The notes below the pieces were generated by a model, which was not told the origin of the DNA, searched no databases, and saw only the letters and a program-made list of their open reading frames with translations. This document shows positions 17,156-24,869 of a stretch of 64,000 bases of DNA, one piece after another. The stretch spans positions 4,092,001-4,156,000 of the forward strand of contig NZ_JAFJMJ010000001.1 of the NCBI RefSeq assembly GCF_017309385.1, given 5' to 3'. This DNA comes from Amycolatopsis sp. 195334CR. Lineage in GTDB: Bacteria; Actinomycetota; Actinomycetes; Mycobacteriales; Pseudonocardiaceae. How positions within the stretch are numbered: position 1 is the first letter of the stretch; each line of letters starts with the position of its first letter. A program made the translations under genes and the position numbers.

Positions 17156-17164
17156 GTCGGACGG

Positions 17165-17992
17165 GTGGACCCCGCTGCCTTCGAGCCCGCTCCCCAGGAG
17201 CTGGTGATGACCCTGCTCGGCGGGTATGCCGAACCGCGGCGCACCCGCCAGGTCTGGTCGGGCGGGCTGGTCGCGCTGCTCGCCGAACTCGGCTTCTCCG
17301 AGGGCGCGGCCCGGATCGCGCTGACCCGGGTGGTCCGCCGCGACCTGCTCGAACGGCACAAGGACGGCAGGCGCGTCTACTACCGGCTGACCCGGCGCAC
17401 GCTGTCCGTGCTGGAGGACGGCGACCGGCGGATCTTCTCCCTTGGGCGCACGACCACGCGTGCCGGCGACTGGACCGTGCTCTGGCACCAGATTCCGGAC
17501 GACCGCCGGGTCGCGCGCGAGCGCCTGGTGCGGCGGCTGCGCTTCCTCGGGTTCGGCTCGGTGCAGGACGGCACCTGGCTGGCGCCGCACGATCGGGAGC
17601 AGGAGGTGCTGGATCTGCTGCGCGAGCTGGAGGTGACCGCGCACGCCGGGCTCATGCTCGGCAAGCCGTCGACCGGGCTCGACATCGGCGTGTTCGCGGC
17701 GCGTGCCTGGGACCTCGACGACCTGGCCGCCCGGTACGGCGCCTTCGTCGCCGAGTTCGACGCCTACGCCGACGAGCGGGCGCGTGCCGCCCTCGACGAC
17801 GCGGCCGCGTTCGCCCTGCGCACGCGGCTGCTCCACATCTTCCGGGAGTTCCCGGCCAGGGATCCGGAGCTGCCGGGGGAGATTGTGCCGGCACCGGCCG
17901 CGCGCGCCCGGGCAGTGGCGTTGTTCCATGACCTGCAGGCGGCCTTGGCGCCCGCCGCGCAACGACACTTCGACGAGGTGACCACCCCATGA
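17165..17992 (+). CDS. PaaX-family transcriptional repressor
   Basis: A 275-residue protein with the PaaX layout: an N-terminal winged helix (LVMTLLGGYAEPRRTRQVWSG, EGAARIALTRVVRRDLLERH), a central domain (GDWTVLWHQIPDDRRVARE, FGSVQDGTWLAPHDREQE) and a C-terminal helical domain. PaaX proteins repress aromatic-CoA operons and are released by an aryl-CoA such as phenylacetyl-CoA. The GTG at 17165 is chosen because a -10-like TATAGA lies just upstream and the N-terminus aligns. ATGA couples it to tryptophan dioxygenase. Anthraniloyl-CoA would be the logical ligand (inference). Confidence 0.87.
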   Translation: MDPAAFEPAPQELVMTLLGGYAEPRRTRQVWSGGLVALLAELGFSEGAARIALTRVVRRDLLERHKDGRRVYYRLTRRTLSVLEDGDRRIFSLGRTTTRAGDWTVLWHQIPDDRRVARERLVRRLRFLGFGSVQDGTWLAPHDREQEVLDLLRELEVTAHAGLMLGKPSTGLDIGVFAARAWDLDDLAARYGAFVAEFDAYADERARAALDDAAAFALRTRLLHIFREFPARDPELPGEIVPAPAARARAVALFHDLQAALAPAAQRHFDEVTTP

Positions 17993-18777
17993 CCGAGCCG
18001 ACCGCGAACAACGCGGCCCTGACCTACACCTCGTACCTGGCGCTGGACGAGGTCCTCAACGCGCAGCGCCCGCGCTCCGAGGAGCACGACGAACTGCTGT
18101 TCATCGTCATCCACCAGGTCTACGAGCTGTGGTTCAAGCAGATCCTGCACGAGCTGGCCGAACTGCAGCGGCAACTGGAGGCGGGTGCGACCGCGCACGC
18201 GGTGCGCTCGCTGCGCCGGGTGCTGACCATCTTCAAGGTGATCGTCGCGCAGATCGACGTGCTGGAGACGATGACGCCGAGCCAGTTCACCGGCTTCCGG
18301 GCGCGGCTGGACGCGTCGAGCGGGTTCCAGTCGGCGCAGTTCCGCGAGCTGGAGTCGGTGCTCGGCCGCCGGGACGACCGCGCGGTGGCGCACCACCCGG
18401 CCGGCGAAGCGCGGGACCGGGTCACCGAGGCGATGGCGCGGCCGTCGGTCTTCGACTCGTTCGTCAGCTACCTGGCGAAGTGCGGGTACGACGTGCCGTC
18501 GGGCCGGGACTTCACCAAGCCGCTGGAGCCGTCGCCGGAACTGCAGGACGTGCTGCTGAAGGTGTACAAGGACGACGGCGGCCCGTCGACACTCGCCGAG
18601 CACCTGGTCGACCTGGACGAGGGGGTGCAGGAGTGGCGGTACCGGCACGTGAAGATGGTCGAGCGGACCATCGGCGACAAGACCGGCACGGGCGGCTCCT
18701 CGGGGGCGCGCTACCTGCGGGAGACCCTGTTCCGGCCGATGTTCCCGGACCTGTGGGCCGTGCGGAGCCGGCTGTGA
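17989..18777 (+). CDS. kynA: Tryptophan 2,3-dioxygenase
   Basis: A 262-residue heme dioxygenase that opens the indole ring of L-tryptophan to N-formylkynurenine. Seen: LTYTSYLALDEVLNAQRP, the substrate/heme region ELLFIVIHQVYELWFKQIL near residues 35-53, WRYRHVKMVERTIGDKTG with the heme-ligand histidine (H220), and GTGGSSGARYLRETL. Length is close to other bacterial enzymes. It is coupled to paaX (ATGA) and to the kynureninase-like gene (GTGA), so the three form one operon. Confidence 0.95.
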   Translation: MTEPTANNAALTYTSYLALDEVLNAQRPRSEEHDELLFIVIHQVYELWFKQILHELAELQRQLEAGATAHAVRSLRRVLTIFKVIVAQIDVLETMTPSQFTGFRARLDASSGFQSAQFRELESVLGRRDDRAVAHHPAGEARDRVTEAMARPSVFDSFVSYLAKCGYDVPSGRDFTKPLEPSPELQDVLLKVYKDDGGPSTLAEHLVDLDEGVQEWRYRHVKMVERTIGDKTGTGGSSGARYLRETLFRPMFPDLWAVRSRL

Positions 18778-19928
18778 ACCCGCTCGCCGCGCACTACCGC
18801 CGGTTCCGGGTGGCCGACCGGCTGCTGCTCTCGGCGCATTCGCACCAGGCCTGGCCGGATGTCGCGCTGGAAGGCCAGGTCCAAGCCTTCGAGGACGCCG
18901 CACTCGAGGTCGACGCGAAGTGGGACCGGGCGTTCGCGAAGGCGGACGAGGTCCGCGCCGCGTTCCGGGGCTGGCTGGGCGACCCGGCGGCTGAGCTGGC
19001 GCTCGGAGCGAACACGCACGAGCTGGTGATCCGGCTGCTGTCCGCGCTCGACCTGCGCTCGCGACCTTGCGTGGTGACCACCGACGGCGAGTTCCACACG
19101 CTGCGCCGCCAGCTCGCGAGGCTGGCCGAGGCCGGGGTGGAGGTGGTGCGCGTGGCCGCCTCGCCAGTGGAGTCGCTCGCCGAACGCCTCGCCGACGAGG
19201 TCGACGACCGGACGTGCGCGGTCTTCGTCTCGAAGGTGCTGTTCGAGACGTCGCGCATCGTATGCGATGTGCAATCGCTGGCCGAGCGGTGCGCCTCGCG
19301 TGGTGCCGAGCTCGTGGTCGACGCCTACCACGCACTCGGCGTGGTGCCGTTCTCGATGGACGGGCTCGAAGAGGCCTGGATCGTCGGCGGCGGGTACAAG
19401 TACCTCCAGTTCGGCGAGGGCAACTGCTTCCTGCGCGTCCCGCCGCACGCGGCCGACCTGCGCCCGGTCGTGACGGGGTGGTTCGCCGAGTTCGGCGCGA
19501 TCGCCGACGCGCGGCGGCCCGGCGCGGTCGCCTACGCGGCCGGGGGCGACCGGTTCGCGGGCGCCACCTACGACCCGACCAGCCACTACCGGGCAGCCAG
19601 GGTGGCCACCTTCTTCACCGACCAGGGCCTGACCGCCGAGCGGCTGCGGGAGATCTCGCTGCGGCAGAACACCCGCCTGGCGGATCAGTTCGACGCGCTG
19701 GACCTGCCGCCTTCACTGATCACTCGCGAGCAGCTGCCCCGGGAGGCGTTCGGCGGGTTCCTCGCGCTGCGGAGTCCGCGGGCCGGGGAGCTGTGCACCG
19801 AACTGGAGAAGCGCGGGGTCCGGACCGACAGCCGCGGCGAGTACCTCCGCTTCGGACCTGCGCCCTACCACGCCGACAGCCAGCTCGACGCCGCCATGGC
19901 CGCACTCGGCGAGGTCTGCGGGGATTAG
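18774..19928 (+). CDS. Kynureninase-like PLP enzyme (aminotransferase class V)
   Basis: A 384-residue class V PLP protein, divergent from the canonical kynureninase at 2750. LLLSAHSHQAWPD is near residue 16, LGANTHELVIRLLS binds the cofactor phosphate, VVDAYHALGVVPF carries the PLP aspartate, and IVGGGYKYLQFGEG holds the Schiff-base lysine (K209). The GTG start overlaps the dioxygenase stop in a GTGA, fixing the N-terminus. Operon position makes kynurenine the likely substrate; because a second kynureninase exists, it might prefer a related substrate such as formyl- or 3-hydroxykynurenine. Confidence 0.8.
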   Translation: MNPLAAHYRRFRVADRLLLSAHSHQAWPDVALEGQVQAFEDAALEVDAKWDRAFAKADEVRAAFRGWLGDPAAELALGANTHELVIRLLSALDLRSRPCVVTTDGEFHTLRRQLARLAEAGVEVVRVAASPVESLAERLADEVDDRTCAVFVSKVLFETSRIVCDVQSLAERCASRGAELVVDAYHALGVVPFSMDGLEEAWIVGGGYKYLQFGEGNCFLRVPPHAADLRPVVTGWFAEFGAIADARRPGAVAYAAGGDRFAGATYDPTSHYRAARVATFFTDQGLTAERLREISLRQNTRLADQFDALDLPPSLITREQLPREAFGGFLALRSPRAGELCTELEKRGVRTDSRGEYLRFGPAPYHADSQLDAAMAALGEVCGD

Positions 19929-20555
19929 TCAGACGACCGGCGGCAACGAGATCCGATCGCGACCTGAGCGCTTGGCCGTCTGCAGGGCGGCACTGGCCTC
20001 GCCGACGAGTTCGCGCAGGCCGGTGCCCAGTCCGGGGTGGTGCACGCCGACGCCGATCGAGCCGGTCAGCTCCTCGATGACCACCGTATGGCCGATCGCG
20101 GATCGCACGGTGACCACGATGGTCCTTATCCTGGTACGCATGTCCCGCGCGATCGAGAGGCCCTGTTCGAGCCGGGTCGCGGGCAGGAACACGAGGAACT
20201 CGTCCCCGTCGTGCCCGCCGAACCGGCCGAGGACGTCGCCGTCGCGCACGGTGTTCCGCAGCGCGAGGGCCACCGAAGTCAGCACCGTGTCCCCGGCGAG
20301 ATGACCATGCGCGTCGTTGATGGCCTGGAACCGGTCCAGGTCGACCAGGAGCATCACCCCCGGTCGGTGGGCCAGCTCCTCCAGGGCGTGTCCGGCCTGG
20401 TGGTCCCACTCCCAACGGCCCGGCAGGCCGGTGAGCCGGTCCATCGCGCGGTAGCCCAGCGGTTCACCGCATCGCTCGCAGCAGAGGCCACGATCGGCGG
20501 TGCGCACGGCGCCGGGCACGGTGGCAGCGGATCGGTCGCGTCCGCTTGTACTCAC
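19929..20555 (-). CDS. GGDEF-domain protein (probable diguanylate cyclase) with interrupted motif
   Basis: A 208-residue protein ending in a GGDEF domain (MDRLTGLPGRWEW, VMLLVDLDRFQAINDAHGHL, TGSIGVGVHH, AKRSGRDRISLP). These enzymes make cyclic di-GMP. The active-site motif reads RFGGHDGDEF near residues 110-120: three residues (HDG) separate GG from DEF, or the motif is DGDEF with an extended loop. Before the domain, CCERCGEPLGY near residue 25 resembles half of a zinc ribbon. The start is uncertain: GTG at 20555 is used, but the frame is open to 20639. It is divergent from the XRE operon. Confidence 0.75.
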   Translation of the reverse strand: MSTSGRDRSAATVPGAVRTADRGLCCERCGEPLGYRAMDRLTGLPGRWEWDHQAGHALEELAHRPGVMLLVDLDRFQAINDAHGHLAGDTVLTSVALALRNTVRDGDVLGRFGGHDGDEFLVFLPATRLEQGLSIARDMRTRIRTIVVTVRSAIGHTVVIEELTGSIGVGVHHPGLGTGLRELVGEASAALQTAKRSGRDRISLPPVV

Positions 20556-20703
20556 ATACAGTGTCCGGCTGCTACCCTCTTTCGCATCAGTCAATCCGGT
20601 CACGCTCTGGAGACTAATGGGCGCGGACCGTGGTTTCAACTGAAGCGAAGAAAACCGACGAGATGGACTTCTTCCTCAGTCGAAATGTGGAGAGGTGGAC
20701 ACG

Positions 20704-21159
20704 GTGGATCGGGGTAGCCGGAGCCTGGCGGACAAGCTCAACCACTTGTTCGCCAACCAGACACCGCGCAACGGGCAGGAATACAGCAACGAGCACGTCG
20801 CGGCGACCATCTCGGACCAGGGCGACGGCGACGTCAAGATCTCGCAGAGCTACATCTGGCAGCTGCGCAAGGGCAAGAAGGACAACCCGACCTTCAAGCA
20901 CCTCCAGGCCCTGGCCGGCTTCTTCGGCGTGCCCGCCAGCTACTTCTTCGACGACGCCGTCACCGATAGGGTCGACAGGCAACTGGCGGAGCTGAAGTCC
21001 GAGCAGGCGCGCCTCAACGAAATCGCGGGCAGCAGCGACGCGCAGCTGATGGCCATGCGGGCGGGGGAGCTCTCGCCCGAACGCCGCCGCCTGGTGATGG
21101 AGCTGCTCAACGTCGTCTACCGCGAGGAGCAGGCCGCCCGAGCCGATACGGAGGAGTGA
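20704..21159 (+). CDS. XRE-family (EspR-like) transcriptional regulator
   Basis: A 151-residue protein with an N-terminal helix-turn-helix (SLADKLNHLF; SQSYIWQLRKGKKDNPTFKH; LAGFFGVPASYFFDD) and a helical C-terminal tail. The layout matches actinobacterial EspR-like regulators. GTG at 20704 is preferred over 20695 because GGAGAGG at 20689-20695 is then 8 bases upstream. It is followed by a metalloprotease gene 4 bp after its stop. ImmA/IrrE peptidases commonly cleave or inactivate the adjacent XRE repressor, so the pair is likely a regulator and its antagonist. Confidence 0.85.
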   Translation: MDRGSRSLADKLNHLFANQTPRNGQEYSNEHVAATISDQGDGDVKISQSYIWQLRKGKKDNPTFKHLQALAGFFGVPASYFFDDAVTDRVDRQLAELKSEQARLNEIAGSSDAQLMAMRAGELSPERRRLVMELLNVVYREEQAARADTEE

Positions 21160-21163
21160 TCCG

Positions 21164-21712
21164 GTGCGCGAGCGAGCGTTACGCCGGCAGTGCAGGCAGC
21201 TGCTGAACGAACTGGACATCCGCCCGCCGCTGGACGTGACCGAGCTGTGCCGCAAGGTGGGTGAGCGCCGGGGCAAGCCGATCCGGCTGATCGCGCACGC
21301 CATCCCGGTGCCCGGTCCGTTCGGCGTCTGGATCACCACCCGGTCCGCCGACTACATCCTCTACCAGCAGGAAACCAGCAAGGCCCACCAGGGCCACATC
21401 ATCCTGCACGAACTCGGCCACATCCTGGCCGGGCACCACAGCGACGAGGGCGACGACGCGCTGCTCGCCGAGCTGTACCCCGACGTGGAGCCGAACGCGC
21501 TGCGCGAGCGGTACCCCGATCTGGAGTCCGACGCGGTGCGCCGCGCCCTGCGCCGCACCTCCTACGACACCGAGCACGAGCGCGAGGCGGAGACCGTCGC
21601 CACGATCATCCTCGAATGGGCCTCGGTGCTCGACCGGGTCGCGCCGGGCGCGAACGCGCCGTCCACCCGCCGGATGGAGGCCGCGCTCTCCGACCGGTTG
21701 GGGTGGCTGTGA
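21164..21712 (+). CDS. ImmA/IrrE-family metallo-endopeptidase
   Basis: A 182-residue protein with a zinc-protease motif, ILHELGHILAGHH (H82, E83, H86), and a downstream acidic helix (EHEREAETVATIILEWA) that can supply the third ligand. The N-terminus (CRQLLNELDIRPPLDVTELC) is typical of actinobacterial ImmA/IrrE proteins found beside XRE regulators. The GTG start has GGAGTGA upstream at good spacing. GTGA coupling links it to the membrane-protein gene. No signal peptide is seen, so it should be cytoplasmic. Confidence 0.85.
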   Translation: MRERALRRQCRQLLNELDIRPPLDVTELCRKVGERRGKPIRLIAHAIPVPGPFGVWITTRSADYILYQQETSKAHQGHIILHELGHILAGHHSDEGDDALLAELYPDVEPNALRERYPDLESDAVRRALRRTSYDTEHEREAETVATIILEWASVLDRVAPGANAPSTRRMEAALSDRLGWL

Positions 21713-22839
21713 GCGCCGGACTCATCGCCTACGGCGTCGTCGCCGTCGCCGCGCTGACGTGGCTGCTGATCCGGCTGGTCCGCTCGCCGCGCTCGGCCCC
21801 GCTGTGGTGTGTGACGATCGCGGTCGGCTGCCTGGCCGTGGCGTACCCGTTCGGCCTGATCGCCGGTGAGAACCAGGTCTTCCTCGGCCTGCCGCCGATG
21901 GTGTCGCGGCTGATCCAGCACGGTATCCTGCTGGTCGCGGTAAACTGCCTGATCTCGTTCTTCCTCTTCTCCGCACTGGACCAGCGGGAGGCGCTGCGCA
22001 AGACGACGCGGTACCTGATCCCGCTGGCCGTCGCCGAGGTCGTGCTGATCGTGGCCGCGGCGATCACCCCGGCCGGCGTGGCCACGAACGACCACAGGGT
22101 GACCGGGGTGGCGTTGTTCTTCGTCACCGCCGACGCCTACATGGGGCTCGGGTTCGGCCTCGCCGCGCGCTGGGCGTTCAAGTCCGCGAAGGGCGCCGAA
22201 CGCAGTGTGCGGCGCGGCCTGCGACTGGCGGGCATCGGCATGTCGATGATCGTGGTCGCGGACTGCCTGTTCATCCCGGCGGTGATCCTGCGCTGGCTGG
22301 GCATGGCCGCCGCGCCGGGTGCCGACGGCTCGGCGCAGACCTCGATCGGCTCGATCGGGGCCATGTTCTTCCTGCTGCCCGGCATCGTGATCTTCCTGAT
22401 CGGCTTCATCTACCCGGCCGCCGCGCGGAAGCTGGCCGCGGCCGCGGTGTGGCTGCACCACCGCCGGATGTACCGGCGGCTCGGCCCGCTCTGGACCGTG
22501 CTGCACCAGGAGTTCCCCGAGGACGCGCTCAGCCGCGTGCCGTCCAGCCGGTGGCGCGACGTGCTCAGCGTGACGGGTGTGCACCGCCGGTACTACCGTC
22601 GGGTGATCGAGTGCCGGGACGGGCTGGTGCGCATCAGCCCCTACCTGGCTGATCTGCGGGAGCAGCCGGTGACGCACGAGAACCTCGCGGGCAAGCTGAA
22701 GGAGGCGCTGCGCACCCGGTCCACCGGGGACCCGGTGCCCAAGCAGGCGGTGCCGGTGGCGATGCCCGCGGCCGAGGGGCTGGACGCCGACGTCCGCGAA
22801 CTGGTTGCCCTCTCCCGTGCATTGCAGGCGAGCCGATGA
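21709..22839 (+). CDS. MAB_1171c-like multispanning membrane protein
   Basis: A 376-residue protein. The first 240 residues contain about seven hydrophobic segments (LIAYGVVAVAALTWLLIRLV, then others to FFLLPGIVIFLIGFIYPAAA). The last 130 residues are soluble and basic (HHRRMYRRLGPLWTVL, RYYRRVIECRDGLVRISPYL). This resembles the actinobacterial family named after Mycobacterium abscessus MAB_1171c, which has no established function. It is coupled on both sides (GTGA to the protease, ATGA to the monooxygenase). With the XRE/protease pair it may sense a membrane or small-molecule signal (inference). Confidence 0.75.
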   Translation: MSAGLIAYGVVAVAALTWLLIRLVRSPRSAPLWCVTIAVGCLAVAYPFGLIAGENQVFLGLPPMVSRLIQHGILLVAVNCLISFFLFSALDQREALRKTTRYLIPLAVAEVVLIVAAAITPAGVATNDHRVTGVALFFVTADAYMGLGFGLAARWAFKSAKGAERSVRRGLRLAGIGMSMIVVADCLFIPAVILRWLGMAAAPGADGSAQTSIGSIGAMFFLLPGIVIFLIGFIYPAAARKLAAAAVWLHHRRMYRRLGPLWTVLHQEFPEDALSRVPSSRWRDVLSVTGVHRRYYRRVIECRDGLVRISPYLADLREQPVTHENLAGKLKEALRTRSTGDPVPKQAVPVAMPAAEGLDADVRELVALSRALQASR

Positions 22840-24041
22840 CCCACGCCCTGATCATCGGCGGGGGCATCGCCGGTCCGGTGACCGCGATGGCCCTGCGCAA
22901 GGCGGGTATCGACTCGGTGGTCTACGAGGCCTACCCGACCGGCGCCGACGACGTCGGTGCCTTCCTCACGCTGATGAGCAACGGCCAGGACGCCCTGCGC
23001 GCGATCGGCGTGCACGAGCAGGTGGCCGACCAGTCGTTCCCGGCGTCGAAGGTGGAGTTCCTCAGCGGGACCGGCAAGTACCTCGGTGAGGTGCCGCTGC
23101 GGCGCGAGGGCGTGCTCGGGCCGCGCACCCTCAAGCGCGCCACGCTGTACCGCGTGCTCCAGGACGAACTGGCCGCGCGCGGCATCCGGATCGAGCACGG
23201 CAAGCGGCTCACCGGCGCGCGCAACACCTCCGACGGCGGGGTGGTCGCCACCTTCGCCGACGGGGACCAGGCCAAGGGCGACCTACTGATCGGCGCCGAC
23301 GGCATCCACTCGGTCACCCGCGCCCTGATCGACGAGACCGCGCCCCGGCCTCGGCACCTCGGCAACACCACCATCTGCGGATACGCCGAGAACGCGCCTT
23401 CGCCGGCCCCGGACGGCACCTACCGGATGGTCTACGGCAAGCGCGCCTTCTTCGGTTACGTCACCGCGCCGAACGGCGAGACCTGGTGGTTCACCAACGC
23501 GCCCGGTGCGGAGTTGAGCAAGGCCGACCTCGCCGGTATCGATGCCGAGGAGTGGAAGGCCAGGGCGCTGGAGCTGTTCGCCAAGGACAACACGCCCGCG
23601 TCGGACATCGTGCGCGCCACCGGAGCCGACGTGACGGCGAGCAACGCGTACCACATCCCGTCCACCCCGGTCTGGCACGCGGGCTCGATGGTCATCCTCG
23701 GCGACGCCGCGCACGTGGCCGCGCCGAACGCCGGGCAGGGCGCGTCAATGGCCGCCGAGGACGGGGTCACACTGGCACGTTGCCTGCGGGACGTGGCGCA
23801 GATCGGCGACGCCTTCCGCGCCTACGAGGGACTTCGCCGCGAGCGGGTGGAACGCGTGGTGGCGACCAGCGCTCGCATGGGCGGCACCGCGGTGCCGGGC
23901 CCGCTCAAGCGCATGGTGCGGGACGCGGTCCTGCCGCGCGTGCTCAAGAAGGGGCCGCGCAACAACGCCGACTGGCTCACCAAGCACCACATCGACTGGG
24001 AAGCTCGCGTCTCCCTCGACGACGCCGTCGCCACCAACTGA
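22836..24041 (+). CDS. FAD-dependent monooxygenase (group A hydroxylase type)
   Basis: A 401-residue flavoprotein with the dinucleotide-binding GGGIAGPVTAMALRKAG at the N-terminus, DLLIGADGIHSVTR near residue 155, and MVILGDAAHVAAPNAGQG near 287. Such enzymes hydroxylate aromatic or polyketide substrates using NAD(P)H and oxygen. Its ATGA overlap with the membrane-protein gene makes it the last member of the XRE / protease / membrane-protein operon. The substrate is unknown. Confidence 0.88.
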   Translation: MTHALIIGGGIAGPVTAMALRKAGIDSVVYEAYPTGADDVGAFLTLMSNGQDALRAIGVHEQVADQSFPASKVEFLSGTGKYLGEVPLRREGVLGPRTLKRATLYRVLQDELAARGIRIEHGKRLTGARNTSDGGVVATFADGDQAKGDLLIGADGIHSVTRALIDETAPRPRHLGNTTICGYAENAPSPAPDGTYRMVYGKRAFFGYVTAPNGETWWFTNAPGAELSKADLAGIDAEEWKARALELFAKDNTPASDIVRATGADVTASNAYHIPSTPVWHAGSMVILGDAAHVAAPNAGQGASMAAEDGVTLARCLRDVAQIGDAFRAYEGLRRERVERVVATSARMGGTAVPGPLKRMVRDAVLPRVLKKGPRNNADWLTKHHIDWEARVSLDDAVATN

Positions 24042-24080
24042 ACACCCGCCGGCGGTCATTGAGCGGGCTGCTGTGCTCGC

Positions 24081-24128
24081 GACCTCAGCGCAAGCGGTCC
24101 AGTAGACCTCAGCGCAGGCGGTCCAGCA
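24081..24128. repeat. 24-bp tandem duplication at the 3' end of the hydrolase gene
   Basis: 24081-24104 and 24105-24128 agree at 22 of 24 positions (GACCTCAGCGCA start in both). The right copy encodes the last residues and stop codon of the minus-strand hydrolase; the left copy lies just past the stop. The unit is a multiple of three, and the left copy still encodes the same tail, so it looks like a slippage duplication. Confidence 0.75.
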
Positions 24129-24843
24129 GCGGGAGCAGCGCGGCGGGGTCCTCGACGTGGGCGTTGTGCCCGAGCCGGGGCAGCACCACCGGGTCCGGCA
24201 CGAGCTCGCGCAGGTGCTCCGCCGGGCACATCGGGTCGTGCTCGCCCGCGGCCAGCACCACCTTGCCGCCGGCCGCGGCGAGCAGGCCACGCATGTCCGG
24301 CGCGCCCACCCCGAACGCGCCCTGGTCGAGGGCCACCCGCCAGCCGTCGCCGTCCGGGACCACGCCCGCGCTCACCGCCTCCAGCGGCACGAGCCCGACC
24401 AGCCCGGACACCTTGAGCCAGCGGTCCGCCGCCTCCTCCCGGGTGGCGAACACGCGCGCGGGCTTCGCCGCCACCGCGGCCGCCTTCGCCAGGTCCTCCT
24501 CGCTCCAGCGGACCTTGATGCCGAGCCCGCAGACCGCCGGGACCCGCGAGCCGAACCAGCCACTCGCCAGCGTCAGCGCGAGCACCCCGCCGAGCGAATG
24601 CCCCACGACGGTCACCTCGCCGCTGATCGACTTCGCGATCTCGGCGGCGAGCCCGCCGAAGGTGTAGGAGGGCACCGAGGCCGAACGCCCGTGCCCGGGC
24701 AGGTCCGGCACCACCCAGTTCCACTCGCCGGGAAGCCGGTCGGTCAGGCCCTGCCACACCTCGCCGGTCCCGCCCAGCCCGTGCAGCAGCAGAAGCGTTC
24801 GATCCCCGGAACCACCACGACGCACGAACAGTTCACCGGTCAT
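24109..24843 (-). CDS. Alpha/beta-fold hydrolase
   Basis: A 244-residue alpha/beta hydrolase: oxyanion loop LLLLHGLGGTGEVW, nucleophile elbow VVGHSLGGVLAL (serine in GHSLG), a late acid in AAGEHDPMC and the catalytic histidine in LGHNAHVEDP. The ATG at 24843 gives a compact N-terminus (MTGELFVRRGG). A GTG at 24873, overlapping the stop of the upstream monooxygenase gene in a GTGA, is an equally possible start. It is cotranscribed with that monooxygenase; the substrate is unknown. It lacks the HGGYW pattern of animal-type kynurenine formamidase. Confidence 0.85.
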   Translation of the reverse strand: MTGELFVRRGGSGDRTLLLLHGLGGTGEVWQGLTDRLPGEWNWVVPDLPGHGRSASVPSYTFGGLAAEIAKSISGEVTVVGHSLGGVLALTLASGWFGSRVPAVCGLGIKVRWSEEDLAKAAAVAAKPARVFATREEAADRWLKVSGLVGLVPLEAVSAGVVPDGDGWRVALDQGAFGVGAPDMRGLLAAAGGKVVLAAGEHDPMCPAEHLRELVPDPVVLPRLGHNAHVEDPAALLPLLDRLR

Positions 24844-24869
24844 GCCGGAGATCCTGCCATCGGAGCGCG

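Noticed and set aside
24109..24843. Alpha/beta hydrolase considered as the missing kynurenine formamidase
   Set aside because: It lacks the HGGYW-type oxyanion motif, is cotranscribed with an unrelated FAD monooxygenase under its own TetR operator, and is 5 kb from the tryptophan genes.
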